From positions 132,836 to 196,835 of the forward strand of contig NZ_AXAC01000003.1 in assembly GCF_000472665.1 (NCBI RefSeq): 64,000 bases of DNA, written 5' to 3'. The notes under the pieces are model-generated. The model made no database searches, was not told the origin of the DNA, and was given only the letters and a program-made list of their open reading frames with translations. Source of the stretch: Acetobacterium malicum subsp. dehalogenans DSM 11527 (GTDB lineage Bacteria > Bacillota > Clostridia > Eubacteriales > Eubacteriaceae). The position numbers and the translations under genes were made by a program. This document shows positions 26,561 through 36,360 of this stretch, piece after piece (the stretch's first letter is position 1; each line of letters begins with the position of its first letter).

Positions 26561-27772
26561 TCAGTCAAGGTTTGAAATAATTTCATTGGCCCATTGAATC
26601 GCTTCGCGATAGTCGTGATACAGGATATACTCTTCGATGTTCAGCTCCTGGGACCGGCGCAGGGTGGTGGCCCAATCGCCTTTTTCATAGGCCGCCATTA
26701 ATTCATAAATCGGATACAGGGGGCCGCTGCCGTCAAGCAGGGCTTCCAGAATTGCCGGTGGCAGGGTTATCCCGGCCAGGGCCTCGGCCATCGTCTGATC
26801 GAGAATACCGTCCAGGACACTGAACAGGCCCATCATCCCGGCGCTATGCTGGGCATTGTAGGTCAGCAGTGCCCGTTTGGCCAGGGTTTGGGCAAAGCGG
26901 CTGCGGATAATCGAGATTTTCATCAATTCTTCGGGTTTGTCCTTGCCCAGATCCTGCAGCATTAAAATATTAAGCCAGCGTTCAATTTCGTTGAGACCCA
27001 TATAGGTCAGGGCATAGCGGATCGAACTGACGAGGTCATGATTGGACCGGACACTGGCCATCCGCATGACCCGATACGCCAGGGTGACATCCTGCTGGAT
27101 CAATTCAGCCAGGGCATCATAGGAAGGATCATCCTTTTTAAGCTCGGAAATCAGCTTGAAATACTGGAGCTTGGTCGGTGATTTACTGACCGAATGTCCG
27201 GCGATAATCGGTTTGCTGAAAAAATAGCCCTGAAACAGCGTGAATCCCATTTCTTTGGCCTGCTGAAATTCGGCCTGGGTTTCGACCTTTTCGGCCAGCA
27301 GCACTTTTCCCTGGGTCAGCGCCGCCGCGGCATCAGCCGCAATCGTCGCTAACGGGGTGACCATCAGGTCATACTTGATAATATCGGCAAAGGGGGTCAG
27401 TGGATAGCTGTCATAAACTTCTTCAAAATCGTCCAGCGCAATCTTATAGCCCTGATCCTTGATGGTTTGCAGGCGGGCCATCAAGGGCCCGTCAATTTTG
27501 ATCTTTTCCAGCATTTCGACCACCATCTGATCGGGTTTGATCAGTTCCAGCGCATCGGAATGAATGAAAATCTCGTCAAAATTAATAAAGGCCAGTTTGT
27601 CTTCGACGATATTTTCAATCCCCGATTCGTACAGGCCGGTGATCACCGCCGCAGTAGCCCCCTGGGAAGAAACCCCGCCAAACTGACTGGAGTGGCTGTT
27701 TAACCGAAAAAGTAATTCATATCCATAAACGTCCAGTTGATCATTAAAAATTGGTTGTCTGGCAATAAACAT
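26561..27772 (-). CDS. EAL-HDOD protein B (paralogue of 25101-26309)
   Basis: 403 residues, same architecture as protein A: degenerate EAL (YGYELLFRLN, ALDDFEEVY) at ~1-200 and HDOD (LAELIQQDVTLAYRVMRMAS, IERWLNILMLQDL) at ~205-400. The two proteins are collinear with almost no gaps, which points to a tandem duplication. The regions that differ most are residues ~85-125 and the surface helices of HDOD, so partners may differ. An AAGGGGGA site precedes the ATG. Loss of catalytic residues in both copies suggests regulation by binding. Confidence 0.9.
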   Translation of the reverse strand: MFIARQPIFNDQLDVYGYELLFRLNSHSSQFGGVSSQGATAAVITGLYESGIENIVEDKLAFINFDEIFIHSDALELIKPDQMVVEMLEKIKIDGPLMARLQTIKDQGYKIALDDFEEVYDSYPLTPFADIIKYDLMVTPLATIAADAAAALTQGKVLLAEKVETQAEFQQAKEMGFTLFQGYFFSKPIIAGHSVSKSPTKLQYFKLISELKKDDPSYDALAELIQQDVTLAYRVMRMASVRSNHDLVSSIRYALTYMGLNEIERWLNILMLQDLGKDKPEELMKISIIRSRFAQTLAKRALLTYNAQHSAGMMGLFSVLDGILDQTMAEALAGITLPPAILEALLDGSGPLYPIYELMAAYEKGDWATTLRRSQELNIEEYILYHDYREAIQWANEIISNLD

Positions 27773-27926
27773 CGTGTCCCCCTTTGAAGCATCGGTACTG
27801 CTTCACGATTCAACTGAAACCAGCTGGTTTATAAGTGTCGACCTTGTTGATTTTATGATAGCACGATCGCGGACAATAAACAAGCTAAATCCGACTCACT
27901 CTGATTGATTCTGCCGGGCGCACCAT

Positions 27927-27970
27927 AAAAAAGCATCCGGACTGGCGATGATCAGTCCGGATGCTTTTTT
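27927..27970. terminator. Bidirectional terminator
   Basis: AAAAAAGCATCCGGACTG / CAGTCCGGATGCTTTTTT, a perfect 18-base stem, closes the MORN gene transcript (minus strand). Confidence 0.9.
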
Positions 27971-28000
27971 GCGGTTGTTTTTTTGTCTATGCCGTGCCGC

Positions 28001-28624
28001 TTATTGGGCCGGTTTGCCGTAGGCGAATTTTCCTTTAAAGACCAGTCGGCCATTGCGGTCATAGGAACGCCCTTCGCCATGCCAGACACCATTGACAAAT
28101 TCACCCTCGTATTTCAGCTGGCCATTGTCGTAATATTCTTTGCAATGGCCAGTTGGTACCGAGGGATCCTTGATATTTTCCTGATTACTGGGGAGCCGGG
28201 CAAAATTGCCCTCGCATTTCAGTTTACCGTTCTGGTCAAAGATCCGCCCCTGCCCCGAGGCGTAACCACTTTCAAAATTGCCGATATATTTCAGCTTGCC
28301 GTTTTCTTCATAGAGCTTGCCCTGACCGGCGGCCAGGCCGTTGCTAAAGTTGCCTTCGTATTTCAGGGTCCCATTGGGGTAGTATTCTTTACCGACACCG
28401 ACCTGGATGGCGTTGACAAAAACGCCTTCGGAGGCCAGCCGGTTGTTAACAAAACGCTGGCCGATAAAGCGGCTGCCCTGATAATAACCGATCAGATAAC
28501 CGTCTTTACAGGGAATTCTCAGCAGCGGCTGCTGGCCGGTCGGACTGTGCTGCGAAGCGGTCAGATAGAGCCAGATGGCGACGGCGACAATAACGACCAG
28601 AACAACAAAAATAATACCGCCCAT
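28001..28624 (-). CDS. Membrane-anchored MORN-repeat protein
   Basis: 207 residues from ATG 28624 (AGGAGGT eight bases upstream). Residues 3-25 are one membrane anchor (IIFVVLVVIVAVAIWLYL). From ~70 to the end are about five MORN-type units of the form YYPNGTLKYEGNFSNGLAAGQGK and EYYDNGQLKYEGEFVNG, as in YwqK-like proteins. MORN repeats usually bind membranes or proteins. It sits between EAL-HDOD B and copy A9, close to long HTH protein B. Function is unknown; a surface scaffold is plausible. Confidence 0.85.
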   Translation of the reverse strand: MGGIIFVVLVVIVAVAIWLYLTASQHSPTGQQPLLRIPCKDGYLIGYYQGSRFIGQRFVNNRLASEGVFVNAIQVGVGKEYYPNGTLKYEGNFSNGLAAGQGKLYEENGKLKYIGNFESGYASGQGRIFDQNGKLKCEGNFARLPSNQENIKDPSVPTGHCKEYYDNGQLKYEGEFVNGVWHGEGRSYDRNGRLVFKGKFAYGKPAQ

Positions 28625-28698
28625 AAGCTTACCTCCTGTGATGGATTTTGGTACAGCGAAACAATTTTGTACAAACTGGAGGTTAGCGCTTCGCTGGC

Positions 28699-28797
28699 GC
28701 ACCGACAATTGTTAATCTGTTGTTCGCTGCGGGAGCGGACAGGTTTATCAACCTGTTCGCCCCGATGCGTACAACATGATGTAACAATTGTCGGTAC
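28699..28797 (+). repeat. Family A palindromic element, copy A9
   Basis: The left arm is slightly altered (GCACCGACAATTGTTAATC, one C shorter than usual). The right arm is canonical and the interior hairpin is AGGTTTATCAACCT. Outer flanks ACAAACTG and CAGTTTAT are inverted. Confidence 0.85.
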
Positions 28798-28918
28798 TGG
28801 GTTTGAAGTTGTCGCTCAGTTTATTTTTATTTTTTACAAAATTGTTTTTAGAACCAACTGCAAAACAAGCCTTGTATGACTTTATTGTTTTTTGCTATAT
28901 CGCTAGTTGATAAGCTTA

Positions 28919-30454
28919 TTATAACCCCGGTGGCGGTGATTCGACAAGGTTTTCGGTGAAATTAGGATCGGTGCCGGTTGCGCTCATAAAGGCTGGTTGG
29001 TATTCCCGAAGCAGGGCGTCAATTTCGGCCAGGGTGGTTTCGGTGGGCAGCACATATTCACTTTTGGGGAGACTGGTAAAAAAATCCTCAAAGGCAGCAA
29101 TGATGCCGGGTTCCCGGAGTTCAACTGTTTTGTAAATGATTTTATCATCGATCTTGTAATGAAGGATCAGACGCAGACCATCGCCTTCACTGATAAATTC
29201 TACCGCTGAATTTAGAAACAGTTTATCATCATCCAGGGCAAAGAGAATACGGCGTTTATGGAACAGATCATCCCGGACCTGCTGTATTGTCGTGAACCGT
29301 TCTTCCAGTGTTAAGGGATGATAGAGATACTCAGGGAGTATCAGACTGCCATCTTTCATAAACTGGCGCAGGTTTTTCAGTGAAAAAATATTGAGCATCT
29401 GGGTATTCAATTTTCTGAAACGTTGGTAGTACTGATCGACCGCCTCCAACAGTGCTTCGTAATAGGGGAAATCCCTGTTTATCTTTTTTTCCAGTATTTC
29501 CCGATCAGCATAATAGGCTAAGCAGGGCAATGGTTCAAAAACATATTTAATATGAAATTCCCGGTCGATGGCAAATACCTTATACATATCATTACTCTCC
29601 AGAATAAACGGCTGGGTTGATGCCAGCATTTGGGCGAAGCTGTCACTGTAGAGGCGAACAAAGGCGGGATCCTGGTAGTGGACGGCCTGACTTAAATCCC
29701 GGGAAAGGGTGATGACGGTGCTGGAGGTCAGGATAAAATACGGGAACAGGGCGCTGATTTCCGGGCCGGAGCTGGCTTTTTCGGATTGCTGCACCCAGCA
29801 ATGGGACTGGTAGTTGACATTGTCCAGCAGGGTCAGGGCAATCAGATGTTTCAGCGCCCCCAGCATCGGATCGGCGCCGGTGTCGCCGACTTCCCGGTGC
29901 AGACTCAGGACATCCTGGAGGTTTAAGGTTTTTTTATTTCCCAGCAGCTGCAAAAACAGATAATCATAAACCGCCTGGAAACCATAGGGAATGGCCAGCT
30001 TCACGGTTGGCGTGGGGGCTGCAAACAACTCCCCGTCAAGACAGTGCTGGATCAAACTCAGCACCTGTTTTTCGCCGGCGACAATTTGCATCGTCGGCAG
30101 CGGCTCACTGTTTTTTTGAACCCCCTCCCGTTGCCGCAACTCCTTGGAAAAAGGGATCTTATATTCCGTTAATTCCGAAACCGTTTCGATCAATTCAATA
30201 ATCTTTTGACGGTTGGCATAGGTCCCTTCCCCGACCTGAGCGATGGCCAGCAGCGTTTCCAGTTCGGCTTCTTCGGCTGGTGACAGCCGCAGCACCCGGG
30301 TCAATTTTTTGAAAAAGGCCCGGGTCGGCAGCCGTTCCCCGGACTTTACCCGCTGCAGGGTGGTCCGGTTGATGTTCCCCATTTCCGCCAGGGACTGAAC
30401 GCTTTCCCCACTTTCGCTGATGTATTCGGTTATTTTCTGACTCAGTAATGACAT
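28919..30454 (-). CDS. Long HTH protein B (paralogue of 23277-24752)
   Basis: 511 residues. The XRE-like HTH at 1-60 (ESGESVQSLAEMGNINRTTLQRVKSGERLP) is nearly the same as in protein A, so both may recognise similar DNA. The body is collinear with A (for example LFPYFILTSSTVITLSRDLS and FEDFFTSLPKSEYVLPTETT). B carries an extra C-terminal tail of ~20 residues rich in Pro and Thr. It ends soon after copy A9. Together with protein A it brackets the two EAL-HDOD genes and the MORN gene, which suggests a duplicated regulator-adaptor set. Confidence 0.65.
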   Translation of the reverse strand: MSLLSQKITEYISESGESVQSLAEMGNINRTTLQRVKSGERLPTRAFFKKLTRVLRLSPAEEAELETLLAIAQVGEGTYANRQKIIELIETVSELTEYKIPFSKELRQREGVQKNSEPLPTMQIVAGEKQVLSLIQHCLDGELFAAPTPTVKLAIPYGFQAVYDYLFLQLLGNKKTLNLQDVLSLHREVGDTGADPMLGALKHLIALTLLDNVNYQSHCWVQQSEKASSGPEISALFPYFILTSSTVITLSRDLSQAVHYQDPAFVRLYSDSFAQMLASTQPFILESNDMYKVFAIDREFHIKYVFEPLPCLAYYADREILEKKINRDFPYYEALLEAVDQYYQRFRKLNTQMLNIFSLKNLRQFMKDGSLILPEYLYHPLTLEERFTTIQQVRDDLFHKRRILFALDDDKLFLNSAVEFISEGDGLRLILHYKIDDKIIYKTVELREPGIIAAFEDFFTSLPKSEYVLPTETTLAEIDALLREYQPAFMSATGTDPNFTENLVESPPPGL

Positions 30455-30983
30455 AAGACCTCCCGGAAATAGGCAATGTTGCCGATTTCGACTTTATTCG
30501 TTATTCTTAAAGAATTTTATTCACTTATCTCTGTTATTGTGCATGTTCTACTGAACCATCATAATCGTTTTCTTATGGACTGACAAGTGTAATTTTTTGC
30601 GATTGTTACAAAAACGCCCCTTTGTCAACCGCGGCATGCGCTGATTTTTACCTTCTCTATCATAACCGCATAATACCCGCGCCAACCGTAGCCCCCTTAC
30701 TTGCACGTTGCGATTAATATTTTGTGTTTTTTTTAACAATTTCGCTGGTAATTATGGGGTCGAATCGATATAATAGGTAAGGCTTTATTAATGTTTTTAG
30801 GATTCATTCGTGATGCCGCAAGGATCGCGGTCAGCGCTATCATTTTTGATTAACTCAATAATAAACTCCGGCCCTTCACAATCACAGTGGCAACCCAGGT
30901 TGTGTGACAATCCTGACGGATTGGACTTGACGTTGACCCCCAAAAACGGTTAAAGCCAGAACGATAAAGAAAAGAGGTTAATC
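30455..30983. other. Divergent intergenic region, 529 bases
   Basis: This gap separates long HTH protein B (minus) from the chemoreceptor (plus). A TATAAT box lies at about 30770-30775 on the plus strand, with no clear -35. I looked for a GEMM c-di-GMP riboswitch between there and the ATG and did not see its conserved core. AGAGGTT precedes the chemoreceptor start. No small gene is convincing. Confidence 0.4.
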
Positions 30984-33900
30984 ATGGAACAAAATGAACC
31001 GTCCTTAATGGACAAAACCCCGGACAAAAATCTGGGCAAATCCCCGGCCCTGGACCCAACTCCGGCCACCGGCTTTAGAGCTGGCAACGACAGGCGGGTA
31101 ATCAAAAAACACCTGTCGACCAAACTGCTCGGTTTCACCCTGGCGATCCTGGCGATTGCCGTCATCGCGCTTGGCATTATTTCTTATAATATGGGCTCCG
31201 CGGCCCTACTGGAGCAGGCCAATGGCGATGCCCAGAAATATACCAACGAAGGCGCCGCTCACGTGGCTGCGATCATCGCCGGAAATCTGGAAACCCTCAA
31301 CGAGGTCACCCTCCGCGGCGGTGTTGCCTCAATGGACTGGAATGCTCAGGTGGCCGCTATCGGCGCGGATGTCACCACCCTCGGTTATGAGGACATCGCC
31401 GTCATGAAGCTGGATGGCCACGCCAAATATCTGGCTGGCGGCGGTGAGTTTGACGCCGCCGGGCAGTTCTGGTATGAGAACGGCTTTAACGGCGAAACCG
31501 CCGTTTCTGACGTCGCCATCAGTAAGGTCACGCTAAAACCAGTGGTCTTTGATGTCGCCCCGATTAAAAACAATGGTCAGGTGGTCGGCTTACTGGTCGG
31601 TCGTCGCGATCCTACCTTTTTAAAGGACACCACCAATGCCATGGGTGACGGCGACCGCCAATACGGCTTTGTCGTCAATGCCGATGGTGGCTTTATGGCC
31701 CATCCTAACGATGAGGTGGTGCTGGAACAAACTAATGTCTTCACCGACATCGACAACGACGGCACCTGGAAAGATTTCGGGCTGGCTTTTAAAGAGCTGG
31801 GGGCCGGTCAATCGGGGATGCTCACCTACCGCTTAAATGGTGACACCAAAATCGGCGCGACCGCCCCCATCCCCGGCACCAACTGGAACCTGATCATCGC
31901 TCAGTATGAAAGTGATGTTCTGGCCCCGATGGTCCATCTGCGCACTGTCACGATCCTGATTTCGCTGCTGGTGCTGGTCCTTGGTGGTGCTGCGGCCTGG
32001 TATCTGGCCAAAAAGATTACCAAACCGATTGTCGATTTAACCGCCCTGGCCGATCAGATGGCCCTGGGTAATGTCGATCTGGAAATCGCTGCTGCCAGCG
32101 AAGACGAAATTGGGGCGCTGATGAATTCCTTTGCTACCATCATTGCCAACCGTAAGGACCAGGCCGAGGCCGCCCAACGATTATCGACCGGCGACTTCGC
32201 GGTCGAAATCATCCCCCAATCGGATCAGGATGTCCTGGCTTATGCCCTGATTGATATGGTTGCGGAAATGAACAAGGTTAACGCGGGGATCAAAAAAATC
32301 GGTACCGCCGCCCAGGAAGGGCAGCTGAATTACCGCGGTAACACCACCGAGTATACCGGTGCCTTCAAGGATATGATTATCAGCCTCAACAACATGATCA
32401 ACACCTTTGTCAAACCGCTTAAAGTGGCCAGTAAGGCCATTGAACGGATCGGCAACGGGGTGCTGCCACCCAAGATCACCACCGAATACAAGGGTGATTT
32501 TAATGATCTCAAAACCAACATCAATGCCTGTATCGACGGCCTCGGCGCTCTGACCGAAGGGAACCAGGTGCTGGCGCTGCTTTGTGCCAATGATCTGTCG
32601 CAGAAAATGGAAGGTCAATATCAGGGCATTTATCAGGAAATTGGCGAATCGATTAACGGCGTTCACGCCCAGATGGTCCATATTGTCGAAATTGCCAACA
32701 ACATTGCTGCCGGAAACCTCTGTGATCTGGACGGCCTCAAGGCCATTGGTCAGCGCAGCGACAACGACACCCTGGTGCCCAGCTTTATCAGCATGATCGA
32801 AAGCATTGCCCGGCTGGTCACCGAAACCCAGACGATGACGCAGATCGCCGTTTCCGGCGATCTGACCAACCGTGGCGACGTGACCAAATTCCAGGGCGAA
32901 TACGCCAAGGTGGTGGAAGGCTTCAACCAGACCCTCGATGTCGTTATTGAGCCGATTAATGCCGCTTCAGCGACGCTCCGGGAACTGTCCCAGGGTAATC
33001 TTCACACCGAAATGCACGGCGACTTTAAGGGCCAGCATGGTCAGATTAAAGAAGATATGAACCAGACCATCGCCTTCCTGAAAGAATATGTCGAAGAAAT
33101 TACCCAGACGCTGGAAGAAATGGGCCGCGGCAACCTCAATCAGGAAATTACGACCACCTACCTGGGCGATTTCCAGGCCATTAAAACAGCCCTCAATGAG
33201 ATTACCGCCAGCCTCAGCACCACCATGTTTGAAATTAACAATGCTGCCGGCCAGGTCGAAAGCGGCGCCCGTCAGATATCGGATGGCGGTCAGGCCCTGG
33301 CTCAGGGCACGACCGAGCAGGCCTCAGCGATTCAGGAACTGACGGCTTCGATTGATGAGGTCGCCCAGGAAACCAAACAGAATGCCATGCGGGCTAACGA
33401 AGCCAATGAGCGTTCGATCGAGGTCCGCAACAATGCCGAAATCGGTAATGCCCGGATGACCAACATGGTCACGGCGATGGTGGACATTAATACCTCATCC
33501 CAGAGTATTTCTAAAATCATCAAGGTCATTGACGACATCGCCTTCCAGACCAATATCCTGGCTCTGAATGCCGCTGTCGAAGCGGCCCGGGCCGGACAAC
33601 ATGGCAAGGGTTTTGCCGTTGTCGCCGAAGAGGTCCGCTCGCTGGCGGCTCGCTCCGCCGAAGCGGCCAAGGAAACCACCGGGCTGATTGAAGGCTCGAT
33701 CGATAAGGTCGCGGTCGGTTCTAAAATTGCCGATGAAACCGCCGAAAGCCTGACCCAGATTCTCGCCGATATCGGCAAGGTTACCGCCCTGGTCGGTAAC
33801 ATCGCCCGGGCCTCCAACGATCAGGCCTCGGAAATCGCTCAGATTACTCAGGGCATCGAACAGGTTTCTCAGGTCGTTCAGACCAACTCCGCCACGGCCG

Positions 33901-34094
33901 AAGAAAGCGCCGCGGCCAGTGAGGAACTGTCCGGCCAGGCCGAAATGCTCAAGCAGATGGTCGGGGCTTTTACGATCAAAGCCGACGGCGGCAGCTTTAC
34001 CGCCGCCACCCCGGCTGCCACCCGGCCGCAACCGGTCACGGCCCCAGCTGAACCGCGGATTGAGCTGGATGACTGGGATAATGACAAGTATTAA
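30984..34094 (+). CDS. Methyl-accepting chemotaxis protein with multiple HAMP units
   Basis: 1036 residues. Membrane helix 1 (~47-68), extracellular dCache-like sensor (~70-315; contains [18 protein letters not shown] and [13 protein letters not shown]), membrane helix 2 (~320-342), then a long stretch (~343-770) of about six HAMP-like units marked by repeats such as [44 protein letters not shown] and [14 protein letters not shown]. The signalling hairpin spans ~775-1000, with the tip [18 protein letters not shown]. The C-terminus ends [11 protein letters not shown]. It senses a small molecule and signals to CheA. A lone gene with a strong terminator after it. Confidence 0.95.
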   Translation: MEQNEPSLMDKTPDKNLGKSPALDPTPATGFRAGNDRRVIKKHLSTKLLGFTLAILAIAVIALGIISYNMGSAALLEQANGDAQKYTNEGAAHVAAIIAGNLETLNEVTLRGGVASMDWNAQVAAIGADVTTLGYEDIAVMKLDGHAKYLAGGGEFDAAGQFWYENGFNGETAVSDVAISKVTLKPVVFDVAPIKNNGQVVGLLVGRRDPTFLKDTTNAMGDGDRQYGFVVNADGGFMAHPNDEVVLEQTNVFTDIDNDGTWKDFGLAFKELGAGQSGMLTYRLNGDTKIGATAPIPGTNWNLIIAQYESDVLAPMVHLRTVTILISLLVLVLGGAAAWYLAKKITKPIVDLTALADQMALGNVDLEIAAASEDEIGALMNSFATIIANRKDQAEAAQRLSTGDFAVEIIPQSDQDVLAYALIDMVAEMNKVNAGIKKIGTAAQEGQLNYRGNTTEYTGAFKDMIISLNNMINTFVKPLKVASKAIERIGNGVLPPKITTEYKGDFNDLKTNINACIDGLGALTEGNQVLALLCANDLSQKMEGQYQGIYQEIGESINGVHAQMVHIVEIANNIAAGNLCDLDGLKAIGQRSDNDTLVPSFISMIESIARLVTETQTMTQIAVSGDLTNRGDVTKFQGEYAKVVEGFNQTLDVVIEPINAASATLRELSQGNLHTEMHGDFKGQHGQIKEDMNQTIAFLKEYVEEITQTLEEMGRGNLNQEITTTYLGDFQAIKTALNEITASLSTTMFEINNAAGQVESGARQISDGGQALAQGTTEQASAIQELTASIDEVAQETKQNAMRANEANERSIEVRNNAEIGNARMTNMVTAMVDINTSSQSISKIIKVIDDIAFQTNILALNAAVEAARAGQHGKGFAVVAEEVRSLAARSAEAAKETTGLIEGSIDKVAVGSKIADETAESLTQILADIGKVTALVGNIARASNDQASEIAQITQGIEQVSQVVQTNSATAEESAAASEELSGQAEMLKQMVGAFTIKADGGSFTAATPAATRPQPVTAPAEPRIELDDWDNDKY

Positions 34095-34150
34095 GGGCGA
34101 CACGACGAACGCCTGACCGATCATTTTTTTCAGTAATTCCCACCATCCCA

Positions 34151-34202
34151 AAATACCACCCCCGGCGCTCCTCAGGGATTACCAGGGGTGGTATTTTATT
34201 TT
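34151..34202 (+). terminator. Terminator of the chemoreceptor gene
   Basis: AAATACCACCCC / GGGGTGGTATTT with a long loop, then TTATTTTATTT. Confidence 0.85.
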
Positions 34203-34305
34203 ATTTAGAATCACTCTTGATTTCTGCGCCCGTTAGGGTTATAATTTTCACATATCTATTATAATTTTAAACTAACATAATTTTTTTACACACGGAGGAT
34301 TTAAT

Positions 34306-34698
34306 ATGGCAATCGTATGGACCCAGGATTTATCGGTCGGAGTGAACAGTATTGACAAACAGCATCAACAATTATTTGAAATGGCCGATGAGCTTTTTGA
34401 AGCCGGAAAAACCGGCAAATCGAAGGAAAAAATCGGTGAGCTGCTGAACTTCTTAGATGCTTACACTAAACAACATTTCAGAGATGAAGAAAGCTATATG
34501 GCAACCATCAAATACCCCGGCCTGGCTGAGCAGCAGACCGCCCACAAGGCGTTTATCAATGAACTGACCAAACTCAGTGCCGAGTATGACAAATCCGGCG
34601 GCAATATTGCCGTGATTATCGGTGCCAACCAGATGGTCGTTGACTGGCTGACCAAGCACATTTCCGGGATGGATAAAAAAATCGGCGCTCACGCCTAA
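34306..34698 (+). CDS. Bacteriohemerythrin
   Basis: 130 residues, ATG with GGAGG upstream. The di-iron ligands are visible in order: H in DKQHQQLFEMADE, H-x-x-x-E in QHFRDEESYM, H in TAHKAFINEL and H-x-x-x-D in KHISGMD. These proteins bind O2 and in anaerobes serve oxygen sensing, transport or detoxification. It lies 211 bases after a chemoreceptor but has its own leader; aerotaxis linkage is only suggested by the neighbourhood. Confidence 0.95.
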   Translation: MAIVWTQDLSVGVNSIDKQHQQLFEMADELFEAGKTGKSKEKIGELLNFLDAYTKQHFRDEESYMATIKYPGLAEQQTAHKAFINELTKLSAEYDKSGGNIAVIIGANQMVVDWLTKHISGMDKKIGAHA

Positions 34699-34719
34699 AA
34701 CCAGCTTAACGGATAACAT

Positions 34720-34764
34720 AAAAATCCCAGCAACGACAGTTCAGCTGTCATTGCTGGGATTTTT
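34720..34764. terminator. Bidirectional terminator between hemerythrin and holin genes
   Basis: AAAAATCCCAGCAA and TTGCTGGGATTTTT bracket an inner GACAG/CTGTC stem. It overlaps the 3' end of the convergent holin gene. Confidence 0.9.
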
Positions 34765-35181
34765 GGGTATCTGGGATGAATCATCGGCCCCCAGCCCGGC
34801 CAGCACCTGTTTGAGGCGTTGCGGGATCGGCACCCCGAGGGCGGCGAGGTTTTCTAAAATACTCAGGCCTTCGTTGGCGAGGTAGAAGAAGATCATTGCT
34901 GAGCGCAAGGGTTCACCAGCACCGCCCAGCAGGAGGGTGTCCAGCAGGTGGCCCATCCCGATGACGATAAAGATCAGGATTTTTTTGACGATGCCGCGAC
35001 AGCCCCGGGCGCTGGACAGCCGCTGCTGGCAGGCGGCAGCCAGAAAACCGGTCAGGTAGTCGATCACCACAAAGGCGGTCAGACAGAGCAGAAAACCGTC
35101 CCAACCGCCGAGGAACTGACCGATCAGGCCGCCGAGCAGGGCCCAGCTATATCGCCAGATGGACAAAGCCTTCGGCCTCAT
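34741..35181 (-). CDS. Phage holin family protein (holin 4 type)
   Basis: 146 residues. Three hydrophobic segments within ~10-110, with the diagnostic VVIDYLTGFLAAACQQRLSSARGCRGIVKK in the middle and a C-terminal PIPQRLKQVLAGL. Holins of this type (Cp-1/phi29-like) make holes for endolysin release; chromosomal copies can serve secretion. The start overlaps the 3' end of the M15 peptidase gene by 35 bases, so the two are translationally linked. Taken with DUF2922 and DUF1659 genes upstream on the same strand, it is the end of a lysis-like cassette. Confidence 0.8.
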   Translation of the reverse strand: MRPKALSIWRYSWALLGGLIGQFLGGWDGFLLCLTAFVVIDYLTGFLAAACQQRLSSARGCRGIVKKILIFIVIGMGHLLDTLLLGGAGEPLRSAMIFFYLANEGLSILENLAALGVPIPQRLKQVLAGLGADDSSQIPKNPSNDS

Positions 35182-35689
35182 ACAGAATCGCGGTCAGGCC
35201 GAGACTTTCGCCAATCGCTGCCACCGTCTCAATCGGGATGCCGGGGGCATGGAGATCAGCGGCCTGGCCAAACAGATGCTGGGAGTTGTCGACCCCGCCG
35301 ACTTCAGCGTTGCGCTGGCGGCAGCGGACCCCGGAGGTGATGATCACCGGAACATTTACGGCGTTGCGTAGGGCTTCCAGCTTCAACAGCAGCTCCAGGT
35401 TCATTTCCGCCGGGAAGCCGTCGCAATAGCCGCCGCAGTCACAGCCAAACTCAGCCCGGGCAAAGTGCGGCGTCGAGCCGTCGCTGTCAAAAGAGATCAC
35501 ACTGAGCTGCTCAGTAAACAGCCGGTTGGCCGTCAGCGCCCCCACCACCCCATCGGGGTCCAGCCCCGAATCCTGCTGAAACGCCTTAATCGCCTTTTGC
35601 GTCTTCGGCCCCTCCCGGCCATCAAGCGGCCCGGGCTGATACCCCCGGGCCGCCAGAGCCGTCTGGACTTTTTTGATAAATTCGTTCAT
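35147..35689 (-). CDS. Peptidoglycan-binding domain plus M15-type D,D-peptidase (endolysin-like)
   Basis: 180 residues from ATG 35689 (AAAGGA upstream). Residues ~1-60 form a PG_binding_1 repeat (KVQTALAARGYQPGPLDGREGPKTQKAIKAFQ). Residues ~75-180 form a Peptidase M15_3-like domain with zinc motifs SGVRCRQRNAEVGG and SQHLFGQAADLH. It should cut peptide cross-links of the cell wall. It overlaps the holin gene. No signal peptide is seen, as for holin-dependent endolysins. Confidence 0.85.
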   Translation of the reverse strand: MNEFIKKVQTALAARGYQPGPLDGREGPKTQKAIKAFQQDSGLDPDGVVGALTANRLFTEQLSVISFDSDGSTPHFARAEFGCDCGGYCDGFPAEMNLELLLKLEALRNAVNVPVIITSGVRCRQRNAEVGGVDNSQHLFGQAADLHAPGIPIETVAAIGESLGLTAILYEAEGFVHLAI

Positions 35690-35761
35690 AGGTGTTCCTT
35701 TCTGTGAATAATTTTGGGCCGTTGTTGACGTGAGGCAAAAACCCCATACCAGCAACAACCA

Positions 35762-35860
35762 GTACCGACAATTGTTACATCATGTTGTCCGCATCGGGGC
35801 GAACAGGTCATCGACCTGTCCGATCCCGCAGCGAACAACAGATTAACAATTGGTCGGTAC
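35762..35860 (-). repeat. Family A palindromic element, copy A10
   Basis: Reverse orientation. The interior carries AGGTCATCGACCT, a variant found only in copies A10-A12. The preceding flank GTGAGGCAAAAACCCCATAC recurs almost unchanged before A12 at about 42251. Confidence 0.9.
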
Positions 35861-35940
35861 GTCAGTGTGACACGAATCGTAATTCCAGGGCCGGCCCGAC
35901 GCCGAAACCTGAGTTCCCGCCGAAACCTTCGGCCTGCGGC

Positions 35941-36165
35941 CTAGCTCATGCTAAAGGCGGTGGTATCGGTGACGACTAACTCGGCTTTGACCTTGGAGAC
36001 CAGCGCCATGTTGTCCGGGGCAAAAATATTTTTGGCGATGATCGCCGCCATCGCGGTGTTCACCGCATCCACGGTCAGTCCTGCCTTGGGCGTCGCAATC
36101 GACATCGTCGTCGTTTTGAGATCCGACCGTTTAAAGGTCAGTTGCAGAATTGTATTTGCTGCCAT
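35941..36165 (-). CDS. DUF2922 family protein
   Basis: 74 residues, AGGAGG five to ten bases before ATG. It begins ANTILQLTFKRSDLKTTTMSIATPKAGLT and ends VTDTTAFSMS, matching the short DUF2922 family of Firmicutes. Function is unknown. The family occurs nearly always beside DUF1659 and often beside holin/endolysin genes, which is the case here. A10 and A11 repeats lie on either side. Confidence 0.85.
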   Translation of the reverse strand: MAANTILQLTFKRSDLKTTTMSIATPKAGLTVDAVNTAMAAIIAKNIFAPDNMALVSKVKAELVVTDTTAFSMS

Positions 36166-36229
36166 ATGGTTCCTCCTTTCTGTTAAGATGTAGTCATTGC
36201 GAGGTTCAGCTTATGCCAGCCGAACCCCA

Positions 36230-36328
36230 GTGCCGACAATTGTTACATCATGTTGTACGCATCGGGGCGAACAGGTCATCGACCTGTCCGATCCCGCAGC
36301 GAACAACCGATTAACAATTGGTCGGCAC
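36230..36328 (-). repeat. Family A palindromic element, copy A11
   Basis: Reverse orientation. Ends read GTGCCGAC and GTCGGCAC rather than GTACCGAC/GTCGGTAC: both ends changed together, so outer pairing is kept. The interior carries AGGTCATCGACCT. Confidence 0.9.
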
Positions 36329-36360
36329 GGTATTACGTAATGAACCTTCGTCATCATGGT

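Noticed and set aside
30455-30983. c-di-GMP riboswitch before the chemoreceptor
   Set aside because: I looked for the GEMM conserved core and tetraloop receptor pattern and did not find them.
35762-36328. A10-A11 spacing read as a CRISPR-like repeat array
   Set aside because: Only two copies lie close together, a whole gene lies between them, and the repeat is a long palindrome found all over the window.
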